Under the pieces are notes generated by a model. The model did not search any database. It was not told the DNA's origin and worked only from the letters and a program-made list of their open reading frames with translations. This document shows positions 19,908 through 28,470 of a stretch of 64,000 bases of DNA, one piece after another. The position numbers and the translations under genes are program-made. How positions within the stretch are numbered: position 1 is the first letter of the stretch; every line of letters begins with the position of its first letter. The stretch comes from Candidatus Metaruminococcus caecorum (GTDB lineage Bacteria; Bacillota; Clostridia; Oscillospirales; Ruminococcaceae), in assembly GCA_904420045.1 (NCBI GenBank), contig CAJFTY010000040.1, positions 27,187 to 91,186 of the forward strand, given 5' to 3'.

Positions 19908-20606
19908 ATGAAAAAATCTTTGAAACTACTGGGCCTGCTGATGGCGGCCATCCTTCCGCTGGCGGCTTTTAGCGGATGCACCAATGCGGATGCGCTCACT
20001 GGCACAAAGATCGATCAGTTCCAACTGCCTGCAAAGGGCGATGAAATTGCGGTGATGGAAACGACCGAGGGAACCATCAAGTTCCGGTTGTTCCCTGAAG
20101 TGGCTCCAAAAGCGGTGCAGAACTTTAAATCGCTGGCAAAAAAAGGGTATTACAATGGATTAAAATTTCACCGGATTATTCCCGAGTTCATGATCCAGAG
20201 CGGCGACCCTCAGGGAACCGGTGCGGGCGGCGAGAGCATCTGGGGCGAACCCTTTGAGGATGAGTTCAGCGATTACGTGCGCAACTACAAGGGCGCGCTG
20301 TCCATGGCGAACTCCGGCCCCAACACCAACGGCAGCCAGTTCTTTGTGGTACAGGCCGGTCCCCAGACCATTGGCGATGATTTTTCCAACTACTCCGGTC
20401 AGACCGATGCAAAATTCCCCCAGGAGATCGTGGACAAGTATAAGGAAAAAGGCGGTACGCCCTGGCTCGACAACCAGCACACTGTGTTCGGCCAGGCGTT
20501 TGAGGGGATTGACGTGGTGAATAAGATTGCCGGGTATGGAAATACGGACGGAACGCCTTCCAAAGAAGTCAAAATCGTTTCTGTAACCATTGAAAAATAC
20601 GAATAA
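19908..20606 (+). CDS. Lipoprotein peptidyl-prolyl isomerase, cyclophilin type
   Basis: 232 residues. A type II signal peptide with lipobox AAFSGC (Cys near residue 24) means it is lipid-anchored outside the membrane. There it would help fold secreted proteins such as the large surface proteins in this window (inference). The domain from residue 40 repeats the blocks of its neighbour: [55 protein letters not shown] precedes ATG 19908. It ends before a strong terminator. Confidence 0.93.
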   Translation: MKKSLKLLGLLMAAILPLAAFSGCTNADALTGTKIDQFQLPAKGDEIAVMETTEGTIKFRLFPEVAPKAVQNFKSLAKKGYYNGLKFHRIIPEFMIQSGDPQGTGAGGESIWGEPFEDEFSDYVRNYKGALSMANSGPNTNGSQFFVVQAGPQTIGDDFSNYSGQTDAKFPQEIVDKYKEKGGTPWLDNQHTVFGQAFEGIDVVNKIAGYGNTDGTPSKEVKIVSVTIEKYE

Positions 20607-20620
20607 TTGGAATCTTCATA

Positions 20621-20653
20621 AACGGCCCCGCCAAGCACTGGCGGGGCCGTTTT
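20621..20653 (+). terminator. Terminator of the cyclophilin pair
   Basis: AACGGCCCCGCCA and TGGCGGGGCCGTT form a GC-rich stem with loop AGCAC, followed by TTT. Confidence 0.88.
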
Positions 20654-20835
20654 ATGCTGGAACAATACCTGTTTTCAGCGGGATGAACGAACGGAAGGCG
20701 CCTCAGCGCTAAACAGCTGTTTAAATAAAAAAGATTTTTTTGCCGTTTTCTTTTTACGGGTATGAACGATGGTTTGCTGTAAAAACTATCAATGGACGAT
20801 GAAAGAACGGTTACAAAACAAATTTTTACTTTCCA

Positions 20836-20863
20836 TTTACATAGGGATGTGCTATACTATAAA
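20836..20863 (+). promoter_or_regulatory. Promoter of murA
   Basis: TTTACA (20836-20841), 16 bp, TATAAA (20858-20863); the murA start is 27 bases on. Confidence 0.6.
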
Positions 20864-20890
20864 CGTTATCAATCAAAGGAGCGTGTCACT

Positions 20891-22174
20891 TTGGAGAAGT
20901 TTGTAATCAGCGGTGGCAAAAAACTCAAAGGGGAAGTGACCATCAGCGGCGCTAAAAATGCAGCAGTTGCGATTATTCCGGCGACCATTTTGGCGGACGG
21001 CCCCTGTGTAATCGAGAATATCCCGAATATCAGCGATGTTTCGATGATTATTCGGATTTTATATGAAATGGGCGCAACCATTCGGCCCATCAATAAATCG
21101 ACCATTGAAATCGACACCCGCAGAATTAAAACGCCTGTGGTTCCTTACGAGATGGCAAAGCACATGCGGGCTTCTTACTATCTACTGGGTTCCTTGCTGG
21201 GGCGGTTCCACACTGCCAAGGTGTCTATGCCGGGTGGATGCGATTTCGGCGTGCGTCCCATTGACCAGCATTTAAAAGGGTTTAAAGCGCTGGGGGCGGA
21301 CTATGCCATCGAGCACGGAATGATCGACGTCCATGCGGACAGCCTGATCGGTTCTCAGGTTTATTTTGACGTGGTTTCGGTGGGCGCTACCATCAATGTG
21401 ATGTTAGCGGCAGTCAAAGCCGAGGGATTGACCATCATCGAAAACGCCGCCAAGGAACCGCACATCGTGGACCTGGCGAACTTTTTAAACTCCATGGGCG
21501 CGGATATTATGGGCGCGGGCACCGACGTCATCAAAATCCGCGGGGTGGAAAAGCTAAACGGCATTTCCTATTCCATCATCCCCGACCAGATCGAGGCGGG
21601 CACTTACATGGCCGCCGCAGTGGCCACAAAAGGGGATGTGCTGATTAAAAATATTATTCCCAAGCACCTGGAATCCATCAGCGCCAAGCTTGAAAAGATC
21701 GGCGCGCAGATTGAGGAATTCGACGACAGCCTGCGGGTGAGCGTCCCGGGAGAACTGACCAAAACCAGTGTGAAAACCCTGCCGCACCCCGGTTTTCCCA
21801 CCGATATGCAGCCTCAGATCACCGCGGTGCTGACGCTGGCCAAGGGAACCTCCATTGTCACCGAAGGCGTGTGGGACAATCGGTTCCGCTATGTGGATGA
21901 GCTCCGCCGCATGGGAGCGGATATTTCAGTGGACGGCAAGGTGGCCGTGGTGGAAGGCCGTGAAAAGCTCACCGGCGCGCCGGTGAAAGCCACCGATTTG
22001 CGGGCGGGCGCCGCTTTGGTCATCGCAGCGCTGGCTGCGGAGGGCGTCACCGAGATTGAGGATATCTATCACATTGAACGCGGGTATGAGGAAATTGTCC
22101 ATAAATTGCGCGCTTTAGGCGCCGATATCAAGAAAATTACCATTCCTGGCGGAGCGGTACGCAAAGCGCTTTAA
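20891..22174 (+). CDS. murA: UDP-N-acetylglucosamine 1-carboxyvinyltransferase
   Basis: The first committed step of peptidoglycan synthesis: enolpyruvyl transfer from PEP to UDP-GlcNAc, in the cytosol. The start is TTG 20891, ten bases after AAAGGA, giving MEKFVISGGKKLKG and 427 residues; a longer frame runs into the promoter. Seen: substrate-binding SGAKNAAVAIIPATIL (about 18-35) and the active-site Cys in PGGCDFGVRPIDQHL near residue 117, the Cys form that fosfomycin modifies. FPTDMQPQ near 300 and the C-terminal AGAALVIAALAAEG are also conserved. Its own promoter and terminator flank it. Confidence 0.96.
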   Translation: MEKFVISGGKKLKGEVTISGAKNAAVAIIPATILADGPCVIENIPNISDVSMIIRILYEMGATIRPINKSTIEIDTRRIKTPVVPYEMAKHMRASYYLLGSLLGRFHTAKVSMPGGCDFGVRPIDQHLKGFKALGADYAIEHGMIDVHADSLIGSQVYFDVVSVGATINVMLAAVKAEGLTIIENAAKEPHIVDLANFLNSMGADIMGAGTDVIKIRGVEKLNGISYSIIPDQIEAGTYMAAAVATKGDVLIKNIIPKHLESISAKLEKIGAQIEEFDDSLRVSVPGELTKTSVKTLPHPGFPTDMQPQITAVLTLAKGTSIVTEGVWDNRFRYVDELRRMGADISVDGKVAVVEGREKLTGAPVKATDLRAGAALVIAALAAEGVTEIEDIYHIERGYEEIVHKLRALGADIKKITIPGGAVRKAL

Positions 22175-22255
22175 GAAAGCCCCCAGCGCTTTCATAAGCT
22201 CGTATTTAAGGGCCTTTGTGCCGCGGCCGGGAACAGCATTCGCCAGCCGACTGCG

Positions 22256-22288
22256 CCGCGCTTAGAATTTAAGCGCGGTTTCTTTTAT
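22256..22288 (+). terminator. Terminator of murA
   Basis: CCGCGCTT and AAGCGCGG pair around AGAATTT and are followed by TTTCTTTTATT. Confidence 0.8.
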
Positions 22289-22350
22289 TGGAAAAAGGCC
22301 GTGGGGAAGAACATCTGTCTGCTACAGATTGGAAAGGAACATGCATCAAC

Positions 22351-23145
22351 ATGGCATTGGTTTATTCGTTGTGCAGCTCCAGCAAAGGGAACTGCACCTA
22401 TGTGGGCAGCGAGCGTCACGGCATCCTGATCGACGCGGGAATCGGTATCCGGACCTTTGCGGCGGCCATGACCTTGGGTGGAATCCCTCAAGGGGCGGTT
22501 CAGGCGATCTTTGTGACCCACGAACACTCCGATCACATCAAGGGGCTTTATAAGCTCGCCGAGCGGCTGAGAGTTCCGGTGTATGCTACCCGGGGAACCA
22601 TGGAACAACTGGTTCAGAAGGGCGCGGTACCCTCCGGAGCGGATCTTCGGATTGCGGAAAATGCAGCCATCTGCGCGGCGGATATGGAGGTTCGGGGCTT
22701 TTCCACCTCCCACGACAGCGCGCAGAGCGCGGCATACCGGATACATACCGCAGACGGGAAAGCCGTCTGCATCTGCACCGATTTGGGATATGTCTCCCAG
22801 GAGGTGGAACAAAACCTTTCTGGCAGCGATTTTGTGATGCTGGAATCCAATTACGATGAGTTTATGCTCCAGACCGGGCGATATCCCTATTTTTTAAAAA
22901 AGCGCATCGCCGGGGAGCGGGGACATCTGTCCAACGAAGCTTGTTCCGAACAGATTTCCAAACTGATCGCCCAGGGCACCACCCAGTTTTTACTGGGGCA
23001 TTTAAGCGAGGAAAACAACCGCCCCCAGGTGGCGATGGCCCACACCGTCAACCGACTGCACGGGGAGGGAATTCTGCTGGAAAAAGACTACACCTTGGAT
23101 GTTGCGCCCAAATCCACCATCGGAAAACGGATTCTGGTGCGCTAG
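22351..23145 (+). CDS. MBL-fold metallohydrolase, WalJ/YycJ type
   Basis: 264 residues. The metallo-beta-lactamase motif THEHSDHIKGL near residue 56 gives the zinc ligands; further ligands appear in STSHDS and in the C-terminal LLGHLSEENN. The N-terminal YSLCSSSKGNCTYV is typical of the YycJ/WalJ group, which in Bacillus influences cell-wall and division control or DNA repair through an uncertain reaction. ATG 22351 is in frame with the family start; GGAAAGG lies 13 bases upstream. rlmH starts 25 bases after its stop, as in many Firmicutes, so the two share an operon. Confidence 0.9.
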   Translation: MALVYSLCSSSKGNCTYVGSERHGILIDAGIGIRTFAAAMTLGGIPQGAVQAIFVTHEHSDHIKGLYKLAERLRVPVYATRGTMEQLVQKGAVPSGADLRIAENAAICAADMEVRGFSTSHDSAQSAAYRIHTADGKAVCICTDLGYVSQEVEQNLSGSDFVMLESNYDEFMLQTGRYPYFLKKRIAGERGHLSNEACSEQISKLIAQGTTQFLLGHLSEENNRPQVAMAHTVNRLHGEGILLEKDYTLDVAPKSTIGKRILVR

Positions 23146-23170
23146 GGCCTGTTCAGAAGGGGGCATTTTT

Positions 23171-23653
23171 TTGTTTGCGGTGGATATCCTGTGTATTGGG
23201 AAACTGAAAGAAGAGTATCTGCGCGCCGCCTGCGGAGAGTATCAAAAACGCATCGGGGGCTTTGCAAAGCTTACGGTGACCGAGCTTCCGGAGGCGCGTC
23301 TGCCGGACAGCCCTTCTCCCGCTCAGATTGAAGCAGCGCTTCAAAAAGAGGGGCAGGCGATCCTTGCCAAGGTGCCGGCGGGGCGGCTTTTGATTCCCCT
23401 TTGTATTGAAGGCAAGCAGATGGATTCCCCCCAGCTGGCCAAGACGCTTTCTCAGGCGGGGATCAGCGGGAAAAGCGGTGCGTGCTTTGTGATTGGCGGC
23501 TCCTTCGGGCTCAGCGATCAGGTAAAACGCCAGGGGGAGCTTAAGCTTTCCATGTCCCGGATGACCTTTCCCCACCAGCTGGCCCGGGTGATGCTGCTGG
23601 AGCAGATTTACCGGGCATTTCAGATCCAGGCCGGGGGCAAATACCACAAATAA
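23171..23653 (+). CDS. rlmH: 23S rRNA (pseudouridine-1915 N3)-methyltransferase
   Basis: A SPOUT-class methyltransferase acting on 23S rRNA helix 69. The TTG start at 23171, nine bases after GAAGGGG, yields 160 residues, close to the family's 159. Seen: N-terminal VDILCIGKLKEEYL, the SAM knot region VIGGSFGLSDQVK, and the C-terminal LSMSRMTFPHQLARVMLLEQ split across the family signature, ending in KYHK. It follows the WalJ-like gene, the usual neighbour. Confidence 0.95.
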   Translation: MFAVDILCIGKLKEEYLRAACGEYQKRIGGFAKLTVTELPEARLPDSPSPAQIEAALQKEGQAILAKVPAGRLLIPLCIEGKQMDSPQLAKTLSQAGISGKSGACFVIGGSFGLSDQVKRQGELKLSMSRMTFPHQLARVMLLEQIYRAFQIQAGGKYHK

Positions 23654-23696
23654 TCCTGCGGTTTTGGCGGAAAGCCCGCAGAGGTGTTGCAAATCC

Positions 23697-23723
23697 AAGG
23701 GGAGCGGACGGCTCCCCTTTTCG
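23697..23723 (+). terminator. Terminator between rlmH and the MATE gene
   Basis: AAGGGGAGC and GCTCCCCTT form a 9-bp stem around GGACG, with a short TT tail. Confidence 0.65.
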
Positions 23724-23754
23724 ACGTGGTGGGACAGGAAAGGACCAAAGAGCT

Positions 23755-25125
23755 ATGCATCAGACCGACTTTAAAGAGGGGAGCGTTTCCCGCAACATCT
23801 GGGAGCTTTCGCTGCCGCTGATGGCGGCGCAGCTTATCAATCTTCTGTACAGCGTGGTGGACCGCATTTACATCGGGCACATGGGCGGGGAAAACCACCT
23901 GGCACTGACTGGGCTGGGGCTTTGCTTCCCGGTCATCACCATTGTGGCGGCGTTTGCCTGTCTGTTCGGGAACGGCGGCGCGCCGTTGTGCTCCATGGAG
24001 CTGGGGCGGGAAAACCGGGACGAGGCGGAAGCGATCATGGGCAATTCCTTTACCTGCCTGATGATCGCTGGGGCCTTGCTCACCGCTGTGGGGCTTATTT
24101 TTCACAAGCCGATCCTGTATCTGTTTGGGGCCAGCGACGCCACCTATCCTTACGCGGCTCCGTACATGACCATTTACTTATGCGGCTCGGTGTTTGTGAT
24201 GATCGCCACGGGGATGAACAGCTTTATCAACTGTCAGGGGTTTGGCCGGGTTGGGATGATGACCATCCTGTTGGGGGCGGTGGTCAACATCGTGCTGGAT
24301 CCCGTGCTGATCTTTGTCTTTCACATGGGAGTGCAGGGCGCGGCCTTGGCCACGGTGTTCAGCCAGTTTTTGTCCGCCGCCTGGGTGCTGCGGTTTTTGA
24401 CTTCGGACAAAGCGCTGTTGCGGCTGCAAAAACGCACCCTGCGCCCCAAAGCTCTCCGGGTGAAAAAGATCACCGCGCTGGGAATGTCCAGCTTTGTGAT
24501 GCAGGTCACCAACGGCCTGGTACAGATGGTGTGCAACGCAAGCCTTCAGCGGTGGGGCGGTGAACTCTATGTGGGTGTGATGACGGTGGCCAACACCATC
24601 CGGGAAGTGTTGACCACCCCGGTGATGGCGTTTAGCAGCGGCGCCGCCCCGGTGATGAGCTTTGACTATGGCGCCGGGGAGTACAGCCGGGTGAAAAAAG
24701 CCATCCGGTTTGTAGCAGTGGGCTGTGTGCTTTACACGTTGGTGGCATGGCTGATCGTCAGCCTGTTCCCGGGCTTTGTGCTGCGGCTGTTCACCGGGGA
24801 CGCCCAGTTGATTCAAACGGGGATCGGCGCCATCCGGCTATATTTTTTCGGGTTTTTTATGATGGCGCTGCAGTTTGCAGGCCAAAATGTGTTCACGGCT
24901 CTGGGAAAATCCAAAAACGCCATTTTCTTCTCCCTGTTTCGCAAGGTCATCATTGTAGTCCCGCTGACGCTTTTGCTCCCGAACCTTTGGGGATTGGGTG
25001 TCAACGGCGTGTTTGTGGCGGAGCCGATCTCCAACTTTATCGGGGGAGCCGCCTGCTTTATCACCATGCTGTGCGTGGTGTTGCCGGAGCTTTCAGGCAA
25101 ACAAAAACGGAGGGAAAAAGCCTGA
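23755..25125 (+). CDS. MATE family efflux transporter
   Basis: A multidrug/toxin exporter driven by sodium or proton flow. 456 residues with about 12 hydrophobic helices and the MATE opening SVSRNIWELSLPLMAAQLINLL. The two-fold repeat is visible: VDRIYIGHMG in the first half, and a second half restarting near residue 240 (KITALGMSSFVMQV). Inter-helix arginine/glycine patterns (PVMSFDYGAGEYSRVKKA) match the DinF/NorM-like group common in Clostridia. The substrate cannot be told. The stop codon lies in the loop of the following terminator. Confidence 0.9.
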   Translation: MHQTDFKEGSVSRNIWELSLPLMAAQLINLLYSVVDRIYIGHMGGENHLALTGLGLCFPVITIVAAFACLFGNGGAPLCSMELGRENRDEAEAIMGNSFTCLMIAGALLTAVGLIFHKPILYLFGASDATYPYAAPYMTIYLCGSVFVMIATGMNSFINCQGFGRVGMMTILLGAVVNIVLDPVLIFVFHMGVQGAALATVFSQFLSAAWVLRFLTSDKALLRLQKRTLRPKALRVKKITALGMSSFVMQVTNGLVQMVCNASLQRWGGELYVGVMTVANTIREVLTTPVMAFSSGAAPVMSFDYGAGEYSRVKKAIRFVAVGCVLYTLVAWLIVSLFPGFVLRLFTGDAQLIQTGIGAIRLYFFGFFMMALQFAGQNVFTALGKSKNAIFFSLFRKVIIVVPLTLLLPNLWGLGVNGVFVAEPISNFIGGAACFITMLCVVLPELSGKQKRREKA

Positions 25126-25142
25126 GGGCTTTTTTCCTCCGT
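25107..25142. terminator. Bidirectional terminator between the MATE gene and ppa
   Basis: A near-perfect 16-bp stem (ACGGAGGGAAAAAGCC against GGCTTTTTTCCTCCGT, one mismatch) with loop TGAG, which holds the MATE stop. T or A runs on both arms suit both convergent genes. Confidence 0.75.
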
Positions 25143-25177
25143 TCAGGGGTACGCCATACAAAGCGGGTTTTGCGGTG

Positions 25178-25711
25178 CTATTTGCAAAAGACCTCTACAT
25201 AGCTGTCGATGGCTGCCTGGATGATGGCCACTGCATCCTCCCGGCCGTTTACTTCGTCCACGGCGGTTTCTTTGTGCTCCAGGGCCTTGTACACCGTGAA
25301 GAAATGCCGCATCTCGTCAAAGATGTGCTCGGGAAGCTGGGAGATGTCGGTGTATTCGTTGTAAGTGGGGTCGTTAAAGGGGATGGCGATGATCTTTTCG
25401 TCGTTCCGGCCGCCGTCGAGCATTTTGATTACTCCGATGGGATAGCTCCGGGTCAGGGTGAGGGGCTCTAGGGATTCGGAGCAGAGCAAAAGCACATCCA
25501 AGGGATCCCCGTCGTCGCCCAGAGTGCGGGGAATAAAACCATAGTTGGCCGGGTAGTGGGTAGAGGTATACAAGATCCGGTCCAGAAGAATCAGGCCGGT
25601 TTCTTTGTCCAGTTCGTATTTTTTCTTGCTGCCCTTGGGGATTTCAATCACCGAGATAAAATCCATGGGTGAAATCCGCTTGGGGCTGATGTCGTGCCAG
25701 ATATTGCTCAT
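25178..25711 (-). CDS. ppa: Inorganic pyrophosphatase, class I
   Basis: This soluble enzyme hydrolyses pyrophosphate to two phosphates, pulling biosynthetic reactions forward. 177 residues, the normal family I size. The metal-binding signature [12 protein letters not shown] is present; [16 protein letters not shown] and [13 protein letters not shown] match the active-site strands. Start ATG 25711. It converges with the MATE gene. It is a class I (soluble) enzyme, not the DHH class II type used by many Firmicutes. Confidence 0.96.
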   Translation of the reverse strand: MSNIWHDISPKRISPMDFISVIEIPKGSKKKYELDKETGLILLDRILYTSTHYPANYGFIPRTLGDDGDPLDVLLLCSESLEPLTLTRSYPIGVIKMLDGGRNDEKIIAIPFNDPTYNEYTDISQLPEHIFDEMRHFFTVYKALEHKETAVDEVNGREDAVAIIQAAIDSYVEVFCK

Positions 25712-25859
25712 AAGTCCGTCCCCTTTCCAGAAGTGGTTGATGCCTTCATGGTACAGGATTTCACCCAGCTTGTCAATGGAAAAGGTGTTTGTGTCTTAAA
25801 GGATCAAGATCCTTTCTTTCAAACCGTCAACATCCGGATGCCGGCTCTTTCCCACGCGT

Positions 25860-25897
25860 AAAAAGGATGGAGCCCTTTTTAGGGCTCCATCCTTTTT
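25860..25897 (-). terminator. Terminator of the GH78 operon
   Basis: AAAAAGGATGGAGCCC pairs perfectly with GGGCTCCATCCTTTTT, loop six bases. It lies 25 bases beyond the last gene of the - strand operon and could also act on + strand transcripts. Confidence 0.85.
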
Positions 25898-25921
25898 CAC
25901 ATCGGGCAAGGCGGGGAATTG

Positions 25922-28426
25922 TCAGCAGATGCCGTAGCAAATGGTATACTCGCACACATTGGGCAGCGCAAAATAGCTCCATCCGTCTTTTTGTTCCAGC
26001 TCCTGAAGGCCTGCAACCCGGTTGCACGACCTGGTTTTTAAAACACCGGACATTGCGGCGGGATATTCCACATGGATGGCATACGAGCCTTTGCCGCTCA
26101 TGGTTGCCTCAAAGAGAATGTCGCCGGATACCGTTGTAACCGTGGTTGTCAGATCTCCGAGGTCGGACAACTGAGGATTCATTTCAAAGGTTTGAAAAGC
26201 GGGAGAAGTGGGATGTACGCCTGCAAACACGCTCGAAAGCGCGATGATGGGCGCTTGCGGAATATGGCTCCATTCTTCGGTGGTATCTGTGGGCGCATTC
26301 CAGTTTTCCTGATAGGTGTTGTTGTAGGTAACGCTGGGCATATTGGCCCACAAATCCCGCAGATCCTTTACAATTTCATCGGCGTATCCCAGATCCGCCA
26401 GGGCCCACTGGCGCCACACCGCATTGCAGGGATACGAGCGTTTTACCGCCGGGCTGTGCGCTAAAAATTCTCCGCAGGCTTGGCGGTTGTCCCCAGGGCA
26501 AAGATGATAGAGGATCGCCATAGCCAGGGTGCGGTCAGAAACTTTGATTTCGCCGCCCTCTTCCTCCAGCCAGGGGAGGTTGTCGACAAAGATTTCCCGC
26601 TCAGGATCCCAGAACTGTTCGATGACCGTTTGTTTCAGGGCGTCGGCATACGCTTGGTAGTTTGGAATGTCACGGTCTTTTCCCAGGGCTTTTAACAGGG
26701 GAATCCAGTGCTCATACATCATTCCGCAGATGTAAAGGTTGATGCTCCCAAGGCGGTGGCGCTTGCGCTCATAGGCCTCGTGATCCATCCAAACGCAGAA
26801 TTCCTTCTGCGTCTCGGCGGGGAACAGGCCGCCGTTTTCCGCTGTTTCCTTCATTAAAAAATGAAGGAAGGTTTCCAGTTTGGGAAAGAGATCCAGGATC
26901 ACATCTAAATCACCGGTCTCCAACGCGTATTTGCTGCAATCTCCCACAAAACCCACGGAGTGATCGATAATCGGCCCCCAGTCGGTTGTGCCGATCTGCT
27001 TGAACGCGACCCGTTTGACCCGGTCAATTGCGGGGTAGCAGTCCAGAAAATAACCGTCGGGAGTCAGCCCGTCTGCGAATGTATAAAGAAACCGTTTGCT
27101 GATGTCGTAGTTCCCCATCGTGTTGCGCAGGCTCACCAGCGCATGGGAGCCGTCGCCGGAGTACTGCTGGCGTTCTCGTCCCATTCCGTCTACCAGGGTT
27201 TCGATGGCCGCGTTGTAAAGCGTATTGATCCCCGCGTCAAACAAACGCTGCAGTTTTGCGTCGGACGAATGGATGGTCACACCCCGGTACGGATATTTCC
27301 TTCGCAGCACGCCCAGATCGCTTAGTACAATATCCGCGTCTTTTGGTACACTGATATGAAGCTGGATCCATTTTAACGACTCAAAATCAAAGCATTGAAA
27401 ACGATTGATTCCTTTTTTACAGATCAGCCGGCTCCAGCAGTGAAAACCGGTGTCCAAAAGCATATTGGAGGAAAACGGGGTGTGGGATTCCTGAGAGATG
27501 ATTTCCACCGTTGTTCCCTCCGGGGCGTTGATGGTCAAATACGGAAAGCCGACGATCTGTTCTTTCAAATCAAACGTCAGAAAATAATGCCCGCCGCCCT
27601 GGGCTCGGAATACAAGCCTGCCGTTTTCTGAATGGGTGAGGGTTGGATCCTGTTCACAGCGGTAACACCCCGGCGAGCGATAATAAAACCAGTCGTTGGG
27701 GTCGGTGTCCCAGTACACGCGGCCGGATTCCACCAGAGATTTGACCGGAACCTTTTCTTCTACCGGCATGGGCAGCATTCGTTCACAGATACGGCCGGTG
27801 TCCCCGGTGGGAGTGTTGCCGCCGTTTAAATACTCGCCGTACGCGGTATAGATGGAGGGCCGGTCGGCGCGCTCGCCGGTGACCATGGCGTTTTTCCAGT
27901 GCGGCCCGTACGAAAAGTCCGGTTCCAACCAGTTTTCTTCCGCCAGACGGTTGTCATATTCCTCCTGCAAAGAGCGAAGGTACTCCCGCTGAAACTGCCC
28001 GGCACGATGGGCGCGGTCGATCCGGCACATCCAGGTCCCATCCGAACAGAGGTGGGTTTGCTGGCCGCCGTTTTGCAGCGTCAAATGAAAGAGAAGGCCG
28101 GGGTTTCCCGCTACCCACGTTCCTTCGCCGTGTCCGTAAAAAAGCACGCGGACAGCGAGCACGTTTTTCCCTTTAGTCAAATAGGAACATAGGTCGACGG
28201 GATCGGCGTCCAAATGGTGAGGGTCACAGGGGGCGGGCCCCCACTGAACCCGTTTTCCGTTGACAAACAGTTCATATCGGCTGTCCGCAGTTAGAAACCC
28301 TTTGGCGGTTTCCGGAATACAATCCAGTTCAAATTCCTTTCGGAACAGTACAAATGTATTGGCCAGCGTGCGTGAAGAAGGATACCAGATCCATTTTGCC
28401 GGTGCTAAGGACAGTTCTTTTCGCAT
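25922..28426 (-). CDS. GH78-type alpha-L-rhamnosidase-like protein
   Basis: 834 residues from ATG 28426, chosen because GGAAAGGGA lies seven bases before it. A longer frame starts at 28474 with an ATGA overlap on the upstream gene but has no ribosome site. An N-terminal jelly-roll region (residues 1-400; LFVNGKRV, FDFESLKWIQL) is followed by an (alpha/alpha)6 barrel. The catalytic-acid motif of GH78 (DCPxRERxxxTGD) appears as DGMGRERQQYSGDG, keeping R-E-R and GD. A downstream ENWNAPTDTTEEWSH segment may hold the base. No signal peptide, so probably cytosolic. It is more divergent than its two operon partners, and the true sugar could be other than rhamnose. Confidence 0.75.
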   Translation of the reverse strand: MRKELSLAPAKWIWYPSSRTLANTFVLFRKEFELDCIPETAKGFLTADSRYELFVNGKRVQWGPAPCDPHHLDADPVDLCSYLTKGKNVLAVRVLFYGHGEGTWVAGNPGLLFHLTLQNGGQQTHLCSDGTWMCRIDRAHRAGQFQREYLRSLQEEYDNRLAEENWLEPDFSYGPHWKNAMVTGERADRPSIYTAYGEYLNGGNTPTGDTGRICERMLPMPVEEKVPVKSLVESGRVYWDTDPNDWFYYRSPGCYRCEQDPTLTHSENGRLVFRAQGGGHYFLTFDLKEQIVGFPYLTINAPEGTTVEIISQESHTPFSSNMLLDTGFHCWSRLICKKGINRFQCFDFESLKWIQLHISVPKDADIVLSDLGVLRRKYPYRGVTIHSSDAKLQRLFDAGINTLYNAAIETLVDGMGRERQQYSGDGSHALVSLRNTMGNYDISKRFLYTFADGLTPDGYFLDCYPAIDRVKRVAFKQIGTTDWGPIIDHSVGFVGDCSKYALETGDLDVILDLFPKLETFLHFLMKETAENGGLFPAETQKEFCVWMDHEAYERKRHRLGSINLYICGMMYEHWIPLLKALGKDRDIPNYQAYADALKQTVIEQFWDPEREIFVDNLPWLEEEGGEIKVSDRTLAMAILYHLCPGDNRQACGEFLAHSPAVKRSYPCNAVWRQWALADLGYADEIVKDLRDLWANMPSVTYNNTYQENWNAPTDTTEEWSHIPQAPIIALSSVFAGVHPTSPAFQTFEMNPQLSDLGDLTTTVTTVSGDILFEATMSGKGSYAIHVEYPAAMSGVLKTRSCNRVAGLQELEQKDGWSYFALPNVCEYTICYGIC

Positions 28427-28470
28427 GTCAAAATCCCTTTCCGTGTGGTGAATATAATCCGCCGCTCGAC

